DNA of 16,004 nt from CAZBUB01 sp964494985 (GCA_964494985.1 CAZBUB010000051.1:1-16004), one strand, 5' to 3'. Shown: positions 7,441 to 13,754, counted from the first letter of the stretch. A program made the numbers and translations. The notes: generated by a model from the letters alone, not told the origin.

Positions 7441-7469
7441 TTGACAACCAGGATTTGTTTAAGTAAATA
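7441..7469 (+). promoter_or_regulatory. Candidate promoter of the 43-aa Cys-rich protein
   Basis: TTGACA (7441-7446) with a 17-nt spacer to TAAATA (7464-7469). The -35 is perfect and the -10 is weak. It would give a leader of about 170 nt before the ATG at 7650. Confidence 0.35.
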
Positions 7470-7505
7470 TGCAGCTACTAAGTCAGCTATCTCTGAAGGT
7501 GGTAT

Positions 7506-7553
7506 GGCTACGTCGGAAGGGGTAGCCAGGGAGGGGGCAAGGCCCTTTCTGGC
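7506..7553 (+). other. Structured 5' leader with two mutually exclusive hairpins
   Basis: GGCTAC (7506-7511) pairs with GTAGCC (7522-7527). The 11-bp stem 7525-7535/7543-7553 starts with GCCAG against CTGGC and includes two G.T pairs. The two helices share bases 7525-7527, so both cannot form fully at once. No known riboswitch family was recognised. A regulatory role is inference. Confidence 0.35.
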
Positions 7554-7649
7554 TTGGCCAAAGTGGAGTTTTACAGCTTCTTAAAAGGGGCAGTTTGGGT
7601 GTGAACACTCAGGCCCTTGAAAGGAAAAACACGACAAGGAGGTTTGATT

Positions 7650-7781
7650 ATGGGTTGCGATTGCCAGGATTGCCAGTTTCCGCACAAGCTAAAGGACAAG
7701 CCCGAGGACTGCACTGCGGAGCAGATCAAGGAGTGTCACGGGGAGGCAGCAGCCAAGAAGGGGCAGGACAGGAATGAATAG
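7650..7781 (+). CDS. Small cysteine-rich protein, 43 aa, unknown function
   Basis: The ATG at 7650 has a textbook AAGGAGG (7636-7642) seven nt upstream. The protein opens MGCDCQDCQFPHKL, giving a CxCxxC cluster (Cys3, Cys5, Cys8) with His12. A second cluster is Cys21 and Cys29-His30, in DCTAEQIKECHG. The tail (AAAKKGQDRNE) is charged. There is no signal peptide or membrane segment. Five Cys and two His in 43 residues suggest binding of a metal ion or Fe-S cluster in the cytoplasm; this is inferred, and no family was recognised. The gene stands alone, with its own candidate promoter, structured leader and strong terminator (7897-7924), so it appears to be a separate transcription unit. The perfect ribosome site and self-contained unit argue that it is real. 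Confidence 0.75.
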   Translation: MGCDCQDCQFPHKLKDKPEDCTAEQIKECHGEAAAKKGQDRNE

Positions 7782-7896
7782 GTCCTGAAGTAGAAAAGGG
7801 CCTGCTTTGATAAGACAAGGCTTTGTCGGAGCAGTAAGTAACCCCCATGCCTTGACGACGGGCACAACAAAGCATGGAAAACTGCAACCCGCAACG

Positions 7897-7924
7897 AAAA
7901 GGGCGAGCAGTGCTCGCCCTTTTT
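7897..7924 (+). terminator. Intrinsic terminator after the 43-aa protein gene
   Basis: AAAAGGGCGAGCA (7897-7909) and its complement (7911-7923) form a perfect inverted repeat with a T-run. Its symmetry means it could act in both directions. The 115 nt between the stop codon and this stem contain smaller stems (GACAA/TTGTC at 7814-7827, CTGCT/AGCAG at 7802-7834), so a structured 3' UTR or small RNA is possible. Confidence 0.85.
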
Positions 7925-7987
7925 AAAGAAAGCTGTTGTTGCAGATCCAGTTTTCCATACAAATCAGATGGTTAACTATTCACCACA

Positions 7988-8175
7988 TCCGGGGGTTCGG
8001 TCCACAGGACTCAAAAAACTCGCTCCTAAGAATACGTAAAGCAAAAGTTTGATATTGGACCTCTTGAACTTCCAGAGGATTATACTGGACTTTGAGGTTG
8101 AAAGAGCGTGCACAGTTTTGCTGAACGCATTCTAAATCGCTCAGACATTTTGAGCCTGTGGACCGAACCCCCGGA
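7988..8175. repeat. Foldback (palindromic) element, copy 2
   Basis: TCCGGGGGTTCGGTCCACAG (7988 onward) is repeated as an exact reverse complement ending at 8175, giving arms of 21 bp. The arms continue inward with weaker pairing through CTCAAAA and AGAAT-CGT-GCAAAA. Several blocks match copy 1 in the same order: CAAAAAACTCGCTCC, TTGG-CCT-TTGAA, AGTTTTG and AACGCATTCTAA. A further outer inverted repeat TATTCACCA (7977-7985) / TGGTGAATA (8218-8226) encloses it, and a similar TTCACCA precedes copy 1. No open frame lies inside. The stretch 7925-8249 holds only this element. Confidence 0.75.
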
Positions 8176-8249
8176 CCTTGGTTTCTTCCTCGGTAATGCT
8201 TATCCGAGCATAGGAGATGGTGAATAAATACTGCGAAGGAAGAATTCTG

Positions 8250-9146
8250 TCAGAGGGAGTCTACGTCAAGTGAATCGCTATATGTTTCAATGTTTAGTTC
8301 CCTGGCAACCTGTATAGCCTTGTGGTCGATCATGGGGGATATGACCATGAGCCTGTCCGCCTTTTGACCGTGTTTTTTTTCATAAAATCTGACCTTGCGC
8401 TCAAATATATACATGCCTGCCTTGTCAATGGATGACTTGAGCTCACAGATGATAAGCAGGCCGTTTTTGATGATAATGTCCAGCTCGACCTGCTCAGGAC
8501 GGCCGAACACCATTCCCTCATGATCATATTCATTGATATTCCTGACTTTGACCCCGAAATTCTCTTCAAGAATACTTGCCAGAGCCCTGCGAAAAGTGTT
8601 TTCCGACTTTAAACCCCAGCGGGCCCCCAGGGCCCCGATGGATCGGTCATGCTTTCTGGCCAGGGCCATAATGGCCTTGTGGTTATCATCAAATCTGCGT
8701 GATGCTTCTTCCCACTGCTTTTGCTGCTCCTCCCATCTCTTTTGCTGATCTCCCCATTGCTTATGCTGCTCCTCCCATAGCTTTCGCTGTTCTTCCCACA
8801 GCTTTCGCTGCTCTTCCCATTTCCATTCCTGAGCCTCCCACTTCTTTTCCTGGGCCTCCCATTTCTTTTCCTGAGCCTCCCACTTCTTTTTCTCGTCCTC
8901 CCGTATTTTTGCCTGTTCTTCCAGGTACTGATTCCATTTCTTGTCCCAGACCTCCCATTTTCTGTCCTGTCTTTCCCTTTCCTGGCGCATTTCATCAAGG
9001 GTCTGATGGAACCAGTCCTGTGTCTCCTTTTTGTCGGCAAATTCGGTCCTGGATAGCTCAATGATCAGGTCGCGAATGGCAGGATCATCGCGTACCAGAT
9101 GCGGCAGCTCTCTTTTGATGGCTTCTTTAAGTTCTTGTTTTTCCAT
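8250..9146 (-). CDS. Coiled-coil protein with C-terminal PD-(D/E)XK nuclease-like domain (DUF3782 type)
   Basis: 298 residues in three parts. Residues 1-60 are a helical N-terminus. Residues about 60-148 are a highly charged coiled coil in which Trp recurs at 89, 96, 103, 110, 117, 124, 131, 138 and 145, exactly every seven residues (units such as WEAQEKK and WEEQRKL). Residues about 165-298 carry a restriction-endonuclease fold: Glu182 in LKSENTFRRAL, Asp223 in VELDIIIKNG, and Glu235-x-Lys237 in LIICELKSS, the D...ExK signature. Proteins of this build (DUF3782 and relatives) are multi-copy in cyanobacteria and some anaerobes, and their role is unknown. The full active-site triad suggests it can still cut DNA. 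No methyltransferase or toxin partner lies beside it. The start at ATG 9146 has no strong ribosome site in view. Confidence 0.8.
   Translation of the reverse strand: MEKQELKEAIKRELPHLVRDDPAIRDLIIELSRTEFADKKETQDWFHQTLDEMRQERERQDRKWEVWDKKWNQYLEEQAKIREDEKKKWEAQEKKWEAQEKKWEAQEWKWEEQRKLWEEQRKLWEEQHKQWGDQQKRWEEQQKQWEEASRRFDDNHKAIMALARKHDRSIGALGARWGLKSENTFRRALASILEENFGVKVRNINEYDHEGMVFGRPEQVELDIIIKNGLLIICELKSSIDKAGMYIFERKVRFYEKKHGQKADRLMVISPMIDHKAIQVARELNIETYSDSLDVDSL
8703..8891 (-). repeat. 21-bp tandem repeats encoding Trp-anchored heptads
   Basis: Nine imperfect 21-bp units inside the coiled-coil gene encode residues 86-148. Neighbouring units are nearly identical at DNA level (for example the repeated CTCCCA-TTCTTTTCCTG blocks on the plus strand), suggesting recent expansion by slippage. 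Unit number is therefore likely to vary between strains. Confidence 0.8.
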
Positions 9147-9608
9147 GATAACTTGGCAGTTCTCATGTTAAGGTTCAGTAATATTGTCCTGGCGCCAGTA
9201 ATCGTTCAGGGAATGCGCGGCAATCCCGAACAGGCACAGTTCTTTGTCCATACCGTATTACATGATGCTTTTTTCCGGGACAGGGCTTTAATCTCTGTGC
9301 AATCGCTTATTCTGAGCTATATCTAACATAAAATTTACACTGACAAGCGTCAAACATGCAAGAAAAATCTGTTGTCCGCTAAATCCAATTGTCGCAGCCA
9401 GCGGTATCGAAAAGCATTGGTTCGAACTGACATCAGAATTTTCCGGGAATGCTCAGCAAGGCTGGTTTTCATGTTTAATATGATCTTTTTGATTTTTGAT
9501 ATTTTGAAAGTTGCACTTTTGTTTAAAAAGTGCTACTTGCTGCTTAGCAGTTTTATGGAGCGGATGTAGAATGGTTTTCAAATACTTTTGCTGCAGGAGG
9601 AGAGGTTT
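9147..9608. other. Intergenic stretch without a supported gene
   Basis: 462 bp, AT-rich on the right (9450-9590), separating the divergent nuclease-like and FmdE genes. The promoters for both should lie here, but none is clear enough to mark. An 8-bp stem GCACTTTT/AAAAGTGC at about 9515-9535 lacks a T-run. Short open frames (9163-9324 on plus; a 27-codon frame around 9168-9251 on minus) have no ribosome site and are not called. Confidence 0.5.
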
Positions 9609-10703
9609 ATGCTGGACAGAATTCATTATTTTGCAGGGGTGTTGATTTGGGTCTTCATTTTTTTGGCAGCTCCGGGTTTGGCTGGGGCAGAAGACTATGA
9701 GCAGGCCTTGCAGCTGGGCAGGCATGCTGCTTGTCAGGCAGCAGAAATGCTGGATGTGAGCTGGTCTGAACAGGAGGCGATTGTCCTGACCAATGCAGGC
9801 TATGCCAGGGCAGGAGGATCTTCCACACAGGGCTGCCTGGATGGGCTTAGCAAGGAAACCGGGGCCAGCCTGGGCAAATCCAGCATGATCAAGCTTCAAG
9901 CTCGTTTTGACCAACCTTTGTGGTTCGCATTCTACGTGCCTGAATCCGGACAGGCGGTTTATCTGCAGCTGAACAACAAAGCGGAGTTGAAGGAATCCTC
10001 TCAGAAAGGGGACCAGGAGCTGTTCGAAGTGCGGGATAAGGCCAGGATAGATTCGGATTATCTTTTTGAGCATCCTGAAAAGTTCGAGGAATACTCTGCA
10101 GAAAATCTGTTCGGGACCAACCTGTTCCGGGTGATCGCGGCAGCCAACCTTGTTGCCCAGGATGTGCCCCAAGATATGCTGCAGTGTATTCAGCCCCATG
10201 ACCATTACTGTCCAGGGGTGACTTCGGGGGTTTTGCTGGCCAGATTTATTGAAAAAAATATCCTGGCAGATGCTCCTGACGCAGAATGTTTTGTGCTGAG
10301 TCTGCAGCCCTGGTGCAAAGAGGATGCCCTGCAGGCCGTGCTTAACGTCACACCGGGCAAGCGCAGCTACGGGACATATTATCCAGAACAAGACGAGGTC
10401 AAAGCCTGGCCGAGTCCCTTGGACAGGACTTCCAGTATAGTGTTTGTGCGCAAGGAGGATGGCCCTTGGCAGGGCTGGATGCTGGAGTTTGATTTTGACC
10501 AGGTTAGAAAGGAATTCCCAGGTCCTAAACCCGGGTCTGGGGCATTGGACAAACTGGCCCTGGGGCTTTGGATGACAGAGACTCTTGACGATTCAGGACG
10601 CTTTGTATCTGTGCTCAAAAAATTCGAGTTGGAGAAGGGTCAAAACCCCAGGGATTTTTTGCGTCCGGAGCAAAGTCTGCTGCAAGAGTTGGCTGCAAAG
10701 TAG
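9609..10703 (+). CDS. Exported FmdE-family protein
   Basis: 364 residues from ATG 9609, preceded by AGGAGGAGAGG. A signal peptide spans 1 to about 27 (hydrophobic core IWVFIFLAA, cleavage near AGA-ED). The FmdE-like domain is recognised by IQPHDHYCPGVTSGVLLARFI (His197, His199, Cys201), the counterpart of the HGHLCPG metal site, and by WCKEDALQAVLNVTPGK (Cys236), the counterpart of the DAIQ-x-LTGCTxGK segment. The first 180 residues resemble no family I recognise but include YEQALQLGRHAACQAAEM. FmdE proteins were named from the molybdenum formylmethanofuran dehydrogenase operon; outside methanogens they are metal-binding proteins of unknown role. A periplasmic form beside corrinoid and metal uptake genes suggests handling of a metal or tetrapyrrole; that is inference. 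It forms an operon with the next gene (33-bp gap). Confidence 0.8.
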   Translation: MLDRIHYFAGVLIWVFIFLAAPGLAGAEDYEQALQLGRHAACQAAEMLDVSWSEQEAIVLTNAGYARAGGSSTQGCLDGLSKETGASLGKSSMIKLQARFDQPLWFAFYVPESGQAVYLQLNNKAELKESSQKGDQELFEVRDKARIDSDYLFEHPEKFEEYSAENLFGTNLFRVIAAANLVAQDVPQDMLQCIQPHDHYCPGVTSGVLLARFIEKNILADAPDAECFVLSLQPWCKEDALQAVLNVTPGKRSYGTYYPEQDEVKAWPSPLDRTSSIVFVRKEDGPWQGWMLEFDFDQVRKEFPGPKPGSGALDKLALGLWMTETLDDSGRFVSVLKKFELEKGQNPRDFLRPEQSLLQELAAK

Positions 10704-10736
10704 AGGTCAGCCACTGCGAGCAGAAAGGGAGGAATC

Positions 10737-11693
10737 ATGCATATCGACCAGGTTCTGCAACGTATAAGTGATCAAAGCCTGGAATTTATTCAGCAAGAGG
10801 TGCAGGTGGATTACGATCAATTCCAGGACCTGCCCACAAAGTTTACCTACTACAGCAAAGTGCATCAGATCCAGGTGGCTTTGGGCCCTTTTCCAGGAGA
10901 ACAGACAGGCAGCAGTTGGGATTATATTGTGCAGACTGCAGACAGCCAGACTTATGCCCTGTCCTTGGTGCATAATTATTGTCATCCCTCACAACCACCT
11001 GAAAACAAAAAATGGATTTTGAATTATCGAGTTTTGGGCGATGAAGAGCTGATGTTTTTTTTCCGGGAGGAGCACGGCATGCTAGTGAATATGGACTTAA
11101 AGCAGATTGCAGATTTCCACGGTCACCTGTGTCCTGATTTGGTCCTTGGCGCTAAGGCGGTGCAGAAAGCCCTGGATTATTTTAGAGCCCAGGAAGAAGA
11201 GCCGCTAAGTCTTTTTGTAGTAGCCCAGAACCAGACCAGTGCCTTGGACGCTGTTCAATATTTAACAGGGTGCACTGTGGGCAATCAGCGTCTTGTGGTC
11301 GAGGACTGCGGTAAGCATTGCTATATGTTTATTTCCAATAACACAGGCCGGGCCCTGGAGCTCAGGATGAAGCCTGTGCATTTCCACCAGGAGAGGGCTT
11401 ATTTCGAGCTGGAAGAAAAGGTGCAAAATCAGGGCGGTACATTGCGTGAAGTATCCAGGATGCAGAGCATTATCAGCGATTGGGTACAGTGGCTGGCCAA
11501 TATAAGTCCTGAAGCCCTTTTTACTGCCTTTGAAACCACAAGTGAGCTGCCTGCTGTGGAAACCTGCAGCAGATATTTGCCATGCAGCAAATGCGGTGAC
11601 TTGGTGCAGAGCAAAAAGACAATTATCCAGGGACAGCATATCTTGTGCAAGGCGTGTGCAGTACAAGCTCCATGTTCATGTACAGTACAATAG
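10737..11693 (+). CDS. Cytoplasmic FmdE-family protein with C-terminal zinc ribbon
   Basis: 318 residues, with AAAGGGAGG ahead of ATG 10737 and no signal peptide. The N-terminal ~115 residues are of unknown type (includes WDYIVQTADSQTYALSLVHN). The FmdE domain begins at IADFHGHLCPDLVLGAKAV (His128, His130, Cys132) and continues with NQTSALDAVQYLTGCTVGN (165-183) and VVEDCGKHCYMF. The C-terminus carries CSRYLPCSKCGDLV and ILCKACA (Cys283, Cys286, Cys304, Cys307), a four-cysteine zinc ribbon as seen in many FmdE homologues. It is probably co-transcribed with the exported paralogue upstream, so one copy acts outside and one inside the inner membrane. Substrate unknown. No terminator was seen after the stop. 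Confidence 0.82.
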   Translation: MHIDQVLQRISDQSLEFIQQEVQVDYDQFQDLPTKFTYYSKVHQIQVALGPFPGEQTGSSWDYIVQTADSQTYALSLVHNYCHPSQPPENKKWILNYRVLGDEELMFFFREEHGMLVNMDLKQIADFHGHLCPDLVLGAKAVQKALDYFRAQEEEPLSLFVVAQNQTSALDAVQYLTGCTVGNQRLVVEDCGKHCYMFISNNTGRALELRMKPVHFHQERAYFELEEKVQNQGGTLREVSRMQSIISDWVQWLANISPEALFTAFETTSELPAVETCSRYLPCSKCGDLVQSKKTIIQGQHILCKACAVQAPCSCTVQ

Positions 11694-11723
11694 GTATTAC
11701 AATCTGCAGGGTAAGGAAAGGCT

Positions 11724-11879
11724 CTAGTCCAGGCTGCTGCTTTGGAGCTCAGCCAGGATCTTGCGCAGCTCTTGCTTGTCGCAGAACTGATCAGTCTCCA
11801 GATCGGCAAGATCAGCTGCATAACCCAGGCTGAGGCCGAAGTTGTCCAGGTGGCTGTCAAAGCCCTTTTCTTGCACATC
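11724..11879 (-). pseudogene. 3' remnant of an unrecognised minus-strand gene
   Basis: A 51-codon stretch reads EKGFDSHLDNFGLSLGYAAD then LADLETDQFCDKQELRKIL and ends AELQSSSLD-stop. Its acidic, helical, natural-looking composition is unlike the surrounding non-coding frames. It is bounded upstream in frame by TAG (11880-11882). Beyond that the same frame runs through the inverted repeat at 11899-11963 into the end of cbiK. The simplest reading is the tail of a gene cut off by the inverted-repeat element. Alternatives are a tiny gene starting at GTG 11876 without a ribosome site, or an amber-interrupted gene. Family not recognised. Confidence 0.45.
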
Positions 11880-11898
11880 CTAGTTAAACAGATAGCCG

Positions 11899-11963
11899 CC
11901 CCGGCACTCACTTGGTTGCTCATCTAGAGCAAGATAGATTGCATTGCCAAGTGAGTACCGGGG
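11899..11963. repeat. 17-bp inverted repeat with inner stem
   Basis: CCCCGGCACTCACTTGG (11899-11915) is mirrored at 11947-11963 with one mismatch that still allows G.T pairing. The loop holds a second stem, TTGCTC (11916-11921) / GAGCAA (11927-11932). There is no T-run, so a simple terminator is unlikely, although the site lies between the convergent FmdE and cbiK genes. It may be a small foldback element or an mRNA end-processing structure. Confidence 0.65.
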
Positions 11964-12024
11964 AGGGGAATCAGGGGAAGAAAGCTTCGAGCCCATAGCT
12001 GGATAAGGCGCATGTGATGCGGCA

Positions 12025-12918
12025 CTAGTGCTCAAGCTCGGAGTAAGCATCTTCCAGGTGCTTAAGCCAGATATCCACAATGTTGTCGTACTCTGCAGTG
12101 CCCTTGAGCACTGCTTCGGATTCGATTCCTGCCTCTTGCAGGAGGGACTTCAAGGAGTCTGGATCGTCTCCTGCCATGTCATTTTGCACATGATCCCCGG
12201 CCACTGACATGAAGGGCACCAAATAGGCCTTTTGCACATCCTGATCCTGGAGGTCTTTAATGATCCCTTCCAGGGAAGAGGTGTCATGCACAGTGCCCAT
12301 ATAAGCCAGGGAATCCTGCTGTTGCAGTTCATAGGCTAAGGCCTTGTAGAAGGCGTTGCTGGGGTGATGGGTGCCGTGGCCCAGGAAGATTACTGCCTCC
12401 TTGGTTTCGCGTTCCTGGGGTATGTTCTGCAGCAGGGCCTGGTTGACCTTTTGCAGGTCCTGGTCCGAGCCCAGCAGGGGATAGCCCAGCTTGATCTGCT
12501 CCAGGTCTCCAGGCATGGAGCGGAAGGCATCCACCACCTGGTGCAGATCGTGGAACTCCGCCCCGGCTATGGTGTGCAGGGACTGCACAGCCACATGGGT
12601 AAAGCCCTCATCCTGCATATCGGCCAGGGCCTGGGCCGGAGAATCAAGGTCCCTTCCTTCTTTGGTCAACTTTTTACGGACCATTTTGGAAGTATAAGCC
12701 CAGCGCACCGGTGTCTCCGGGAAAGTCTCCTCGACCTGCTCTTCAATGTTGTCAAAGGCGTCCTGGGCCTGGGGATAGCTTGAGCCGAAGGCTACCAGCA
12801 GAATGCCTTGCTTGTGCTTATGTTCTTCTTTATGGTGACCGTGGCTGTGGGCCAGGGCAGCACTGGGCAAAATCAGGCACAGACTCAGGATGCTGCAGAT
12901 GCAGATAGCTTTTCGCAT
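12025..12918 (-). CDS. cbiK: Periplasmic anaerobic cobaltochelatase (CbiK), His-rich N-terminus
   Basis: 297 residues with AAGGAGG five nt before ATG 12918. CbiK inserts cobalt into sirohydrochlorin in anaerobic B12 synthesis. Hallmarks are ILLVAFGSSYPQA (39-51), VQSLHTIAGAEFHDL (111-125), FLGHGTHHPSN (178-188; His181 matches the first catalytic His) and VAGDHVQNDMAGDDPDS (239-255; His243 matches the second). Unlike the cytoplasmic biosynthetic enzyme it has a signal peptide (1 to about 23, ending ALA) followed by a metal-binding HSHGHHKEEHKHK segment. Desulfovibrio vulgaris has such a periplasmic form, CbiKP, reported to bind haem, and it lies near a BtuCDF-like transporter there. Sirohydrochlorin is made in the cytoplasm, so the physiological substrate outside is uncertain; roles in metal or tetrapyrrole capture are possible. 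It is probably in one operon with the upstream 113-aa gene under a cobalamin riboswitch. Confidence 0.9.
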   Translation of the reverse strand: MRKAICICSILSLCLILPSAALAHSHGHHKEEHKHKQGILLVAFGSSYPQAQDAFDNIEEQVEETFPETPVRWAYTSKMVRKKLTKEGRDLDSPAQALADMQDEGFTHVAVQSLHTIAGAEFHDLHQVVDAFRSMPGDLEQIKLGYPLLGSDQDLQKVNQALLQNIPQERETKEAVIFLGHGTHHPSNAFYKALAYELQQQDSLAYMGTVHDTSSLEGIIKDLQDQDVQKAYLVPFMSVAGDHVQNDMAGDDPDSLKSLLQEAGIESEAVLKGTAEYDNIVDIWLKHLEDAYSELEH

Positions 12919-12958
12919 AAAAACCTCCTTGCAGATAATGGGTTGCGGGTTGTTGATG

Positions 12959-12992
12959 TGCTGCAGGGCCCTGGGATCAGAGCCCTGCAGCA
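12959..12992 (-). repeat. 11-bp inverted repeat between the hypothetical gene and cbiK
   Basis: TGCTGCAGGGC (12959-12969) and its exact complement (12982-12992) enclose a 12-nt loop. It lies in the 111-bp gap just upstream of the cbiK ribosome site and lacks a T-run. It could be a processing or stability element that sets relative expression of the two genes; this is inferred. Confidence 0.55.
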
Positions 12993-13029
12993 GGTTAGAG
13001 GGTTTAAGGAGTGCATATGGGATGCCAAA

Positions 13030-13371
13030 TTAGGACAAACTGACGGGCAGCACGTTCAGCCCAGCCTGCCTGGATGGGGCCTGGTCTTGGTCTTGCTGCT
13101 TGTGATCCCGCATCCAGAGCCGCATTTTCTGGTCCACGCGGTTTTTGCACCAGGGACAGCCTCCCTGCTCTGTATAGATATGCTCATAGATTTTCTGGAA
13201 AGGAATCTGCTCCAGATGCTGGGCGTCGAGATCCCCGGCATGGATCTGGCTGCAGATCAGATAGGTTTCAGTGCAGACTTTGACCCATTCCTCCAGGTCT
13301 TGTCTGTCCAGGAAGAAATGGCTCAGGCTCTCTGACCTGGTTAGTTGTAAAAGCTCCTGCTTATAACGCAT
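13030..13371 (-). CDS. Hypothetical 113-aa protein under a cobalamin riboswitch
   Basis: Start at ATG 13371 is fixed by AAGGAGG seven nt upstream. The open frame continues 68 codons further but only through the riboswitch terminator. The protein is hydrophilic with no signal peptide or membrane helix. It is predicted helical (MRYKQELLQLTRSESLSHFF, LDRQDLEEWVKVC), with Cys33, Cys40 and a CPWC motif at 72-75 (QGGCPWCKNRVDQKM), followed by a Gln/Asp-rich stretch. CPWC could be a zinc knuckle half-site or a thioredoxin-like redox pair; with only 113 residues and no Trx fold pattern, metal binding seems likelier. No family was recognised. It is the first gene after the riboswitch and precedes cbiK by 111 bp on the same strand, so it is expected to be made when cobalamin is scarce. 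Confidence 0.75.
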   Translation of the reverse strand: MRYKQELLQLTRSESLSHFFLDRQDLEEWVKVCTETYLICSQIHAGDLDAQHLEQIPFQKIYEHIYTEQGGCPWCKNRVDQKMRLWMRDHKQQDQDQAPSRQAGLNVLPVSLS

Positions 13372-13413
13372 ATGTTGCCTCCTTGTTGTGGGTTTCGTTG
13401 TTGCAAAGTCCAT

Positions 13414-13453
13414 AAAAAATCCCCCGGATCGAATATTTCGATCCGGGGGATTT
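13414..13453 (-). terminator. Riboswitch-controlled intrinsic terminator (cbiK operon leader)
   Basis: A near-perfect palindrome, AAATCCCCCGGATCGAA against TTCGATCCGGGGGATTT, with the T-run on the minus-strand 3' side. It lies between the aptamer and ATG 13371. Its sequence, and the GGCGGATAAAAAGGG just upstream of it, nearly copy the btuB leader terminator. Confidence 0.85.
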
Positions 13454-13518
13454 CCCTTTTTATCCGCCGGGATCCAGGAACGTTTCGCTTCAGCCCCGAA
13501 AGCTGGCGTCCCTTTTCG

Positions 13519-13676
13519 CTCAGGCAGGTCTTCTGACTTCCGGATCTTTCTCCAGCCGCGCCTTCCCCCGAGCAATTCCCAGAGTGGCTTAAATGTGGCT
13601 TTCGTCCCCGGTTACAGCGGCGGGCCCGTCCCTGACTTGCACAGGGTTCCCTTTTAAGCTGTGAGCACAGCCTGAA
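13519..13676 (-). promoter_or_regulatory. Cobalamin riboswitch of the cbiK operon
   Basis: Read on the minus strand: AAAAGGGAACCCTGTGCAAG, GTCAGGGACGGGCCCGCCGC, GGGGACGAAAGCCAC, AGCCACTCTGGGAATTGC, TCGGGGGAAGGCGCGGC and AGTCAGAAGACCTGCCTGAG, the complete class-I cobalamin aptamer series. P1 can be closed by TTCAGGC with GCCTGAG. The switch is followed by the terminator at 13414-13453. Confidence 0.93.
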
Positions 13677-13724
13677 CTGGAGCAGGACTGTGCTTGCAAA
13701 CACCCAAGCGAATATTTCCTTTAA

Positions 13725-13754
13725 AGGGTATGCCTGTTGTATGCTATTTGTCAA
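13725..13754 (-). promoter_or_regulatory. Candidate sigma70 promoter of the cbiK-operon riboswitch
   Basis: On the minus strand, TTGACA (13754-13749) with an 18-nt spacer to TACCCT (13730-13725, 4 of 6). It is placed about 50 nt before the aptamer. Confidence 0.5.

Noticed and set aside
5384..8175. Composite transposon bounded by the two foldback elements
   Set aside because: No transposase lies between them and no target duplications were seen, so mobility of the whole segment is not supported.
8703..8891. CRISPR-like regular repetition
   Set aside because: The units are contiguous 21-bp coding repeats without spacers, in frame with a protein coiled coil.
8699..9064. 121-codon plus-strand frame, Pro/Ala/Phe-rich repeats
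   Set aside because: It is the complement of the Trp heptad repeats; periodicity comes from the real minus-strand coiled coil.
9163..9324. Possible small plus-strand gene, 53 codons, or a 27-codon minus-strand gene in the same place
   Set aside because: Neither has a ribosome site or recognisable similarity. Both read plausibly, so neither can be preferred.
9453..10391. 312-codon minus-strand open frame
   Set aside because: Antisense to the exported FmdE gene, which has a clear signal peptide, ribosome site and motifs. The antisense product shows none.
11429..11923. 164-codon minus-strand open frame
   Set aside because: It overlaps the end of the zinc-ribbon FmdE gene and reads the 51-codon remnant in a different frame from the natural-looking one.
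13372..13575. N-terminal extension of the 113-aa protein
   Set aside because: The extension translates the riboswitch terminator (PPDRNIRSGGFF); AAGGAGG fixes the start at 13371.
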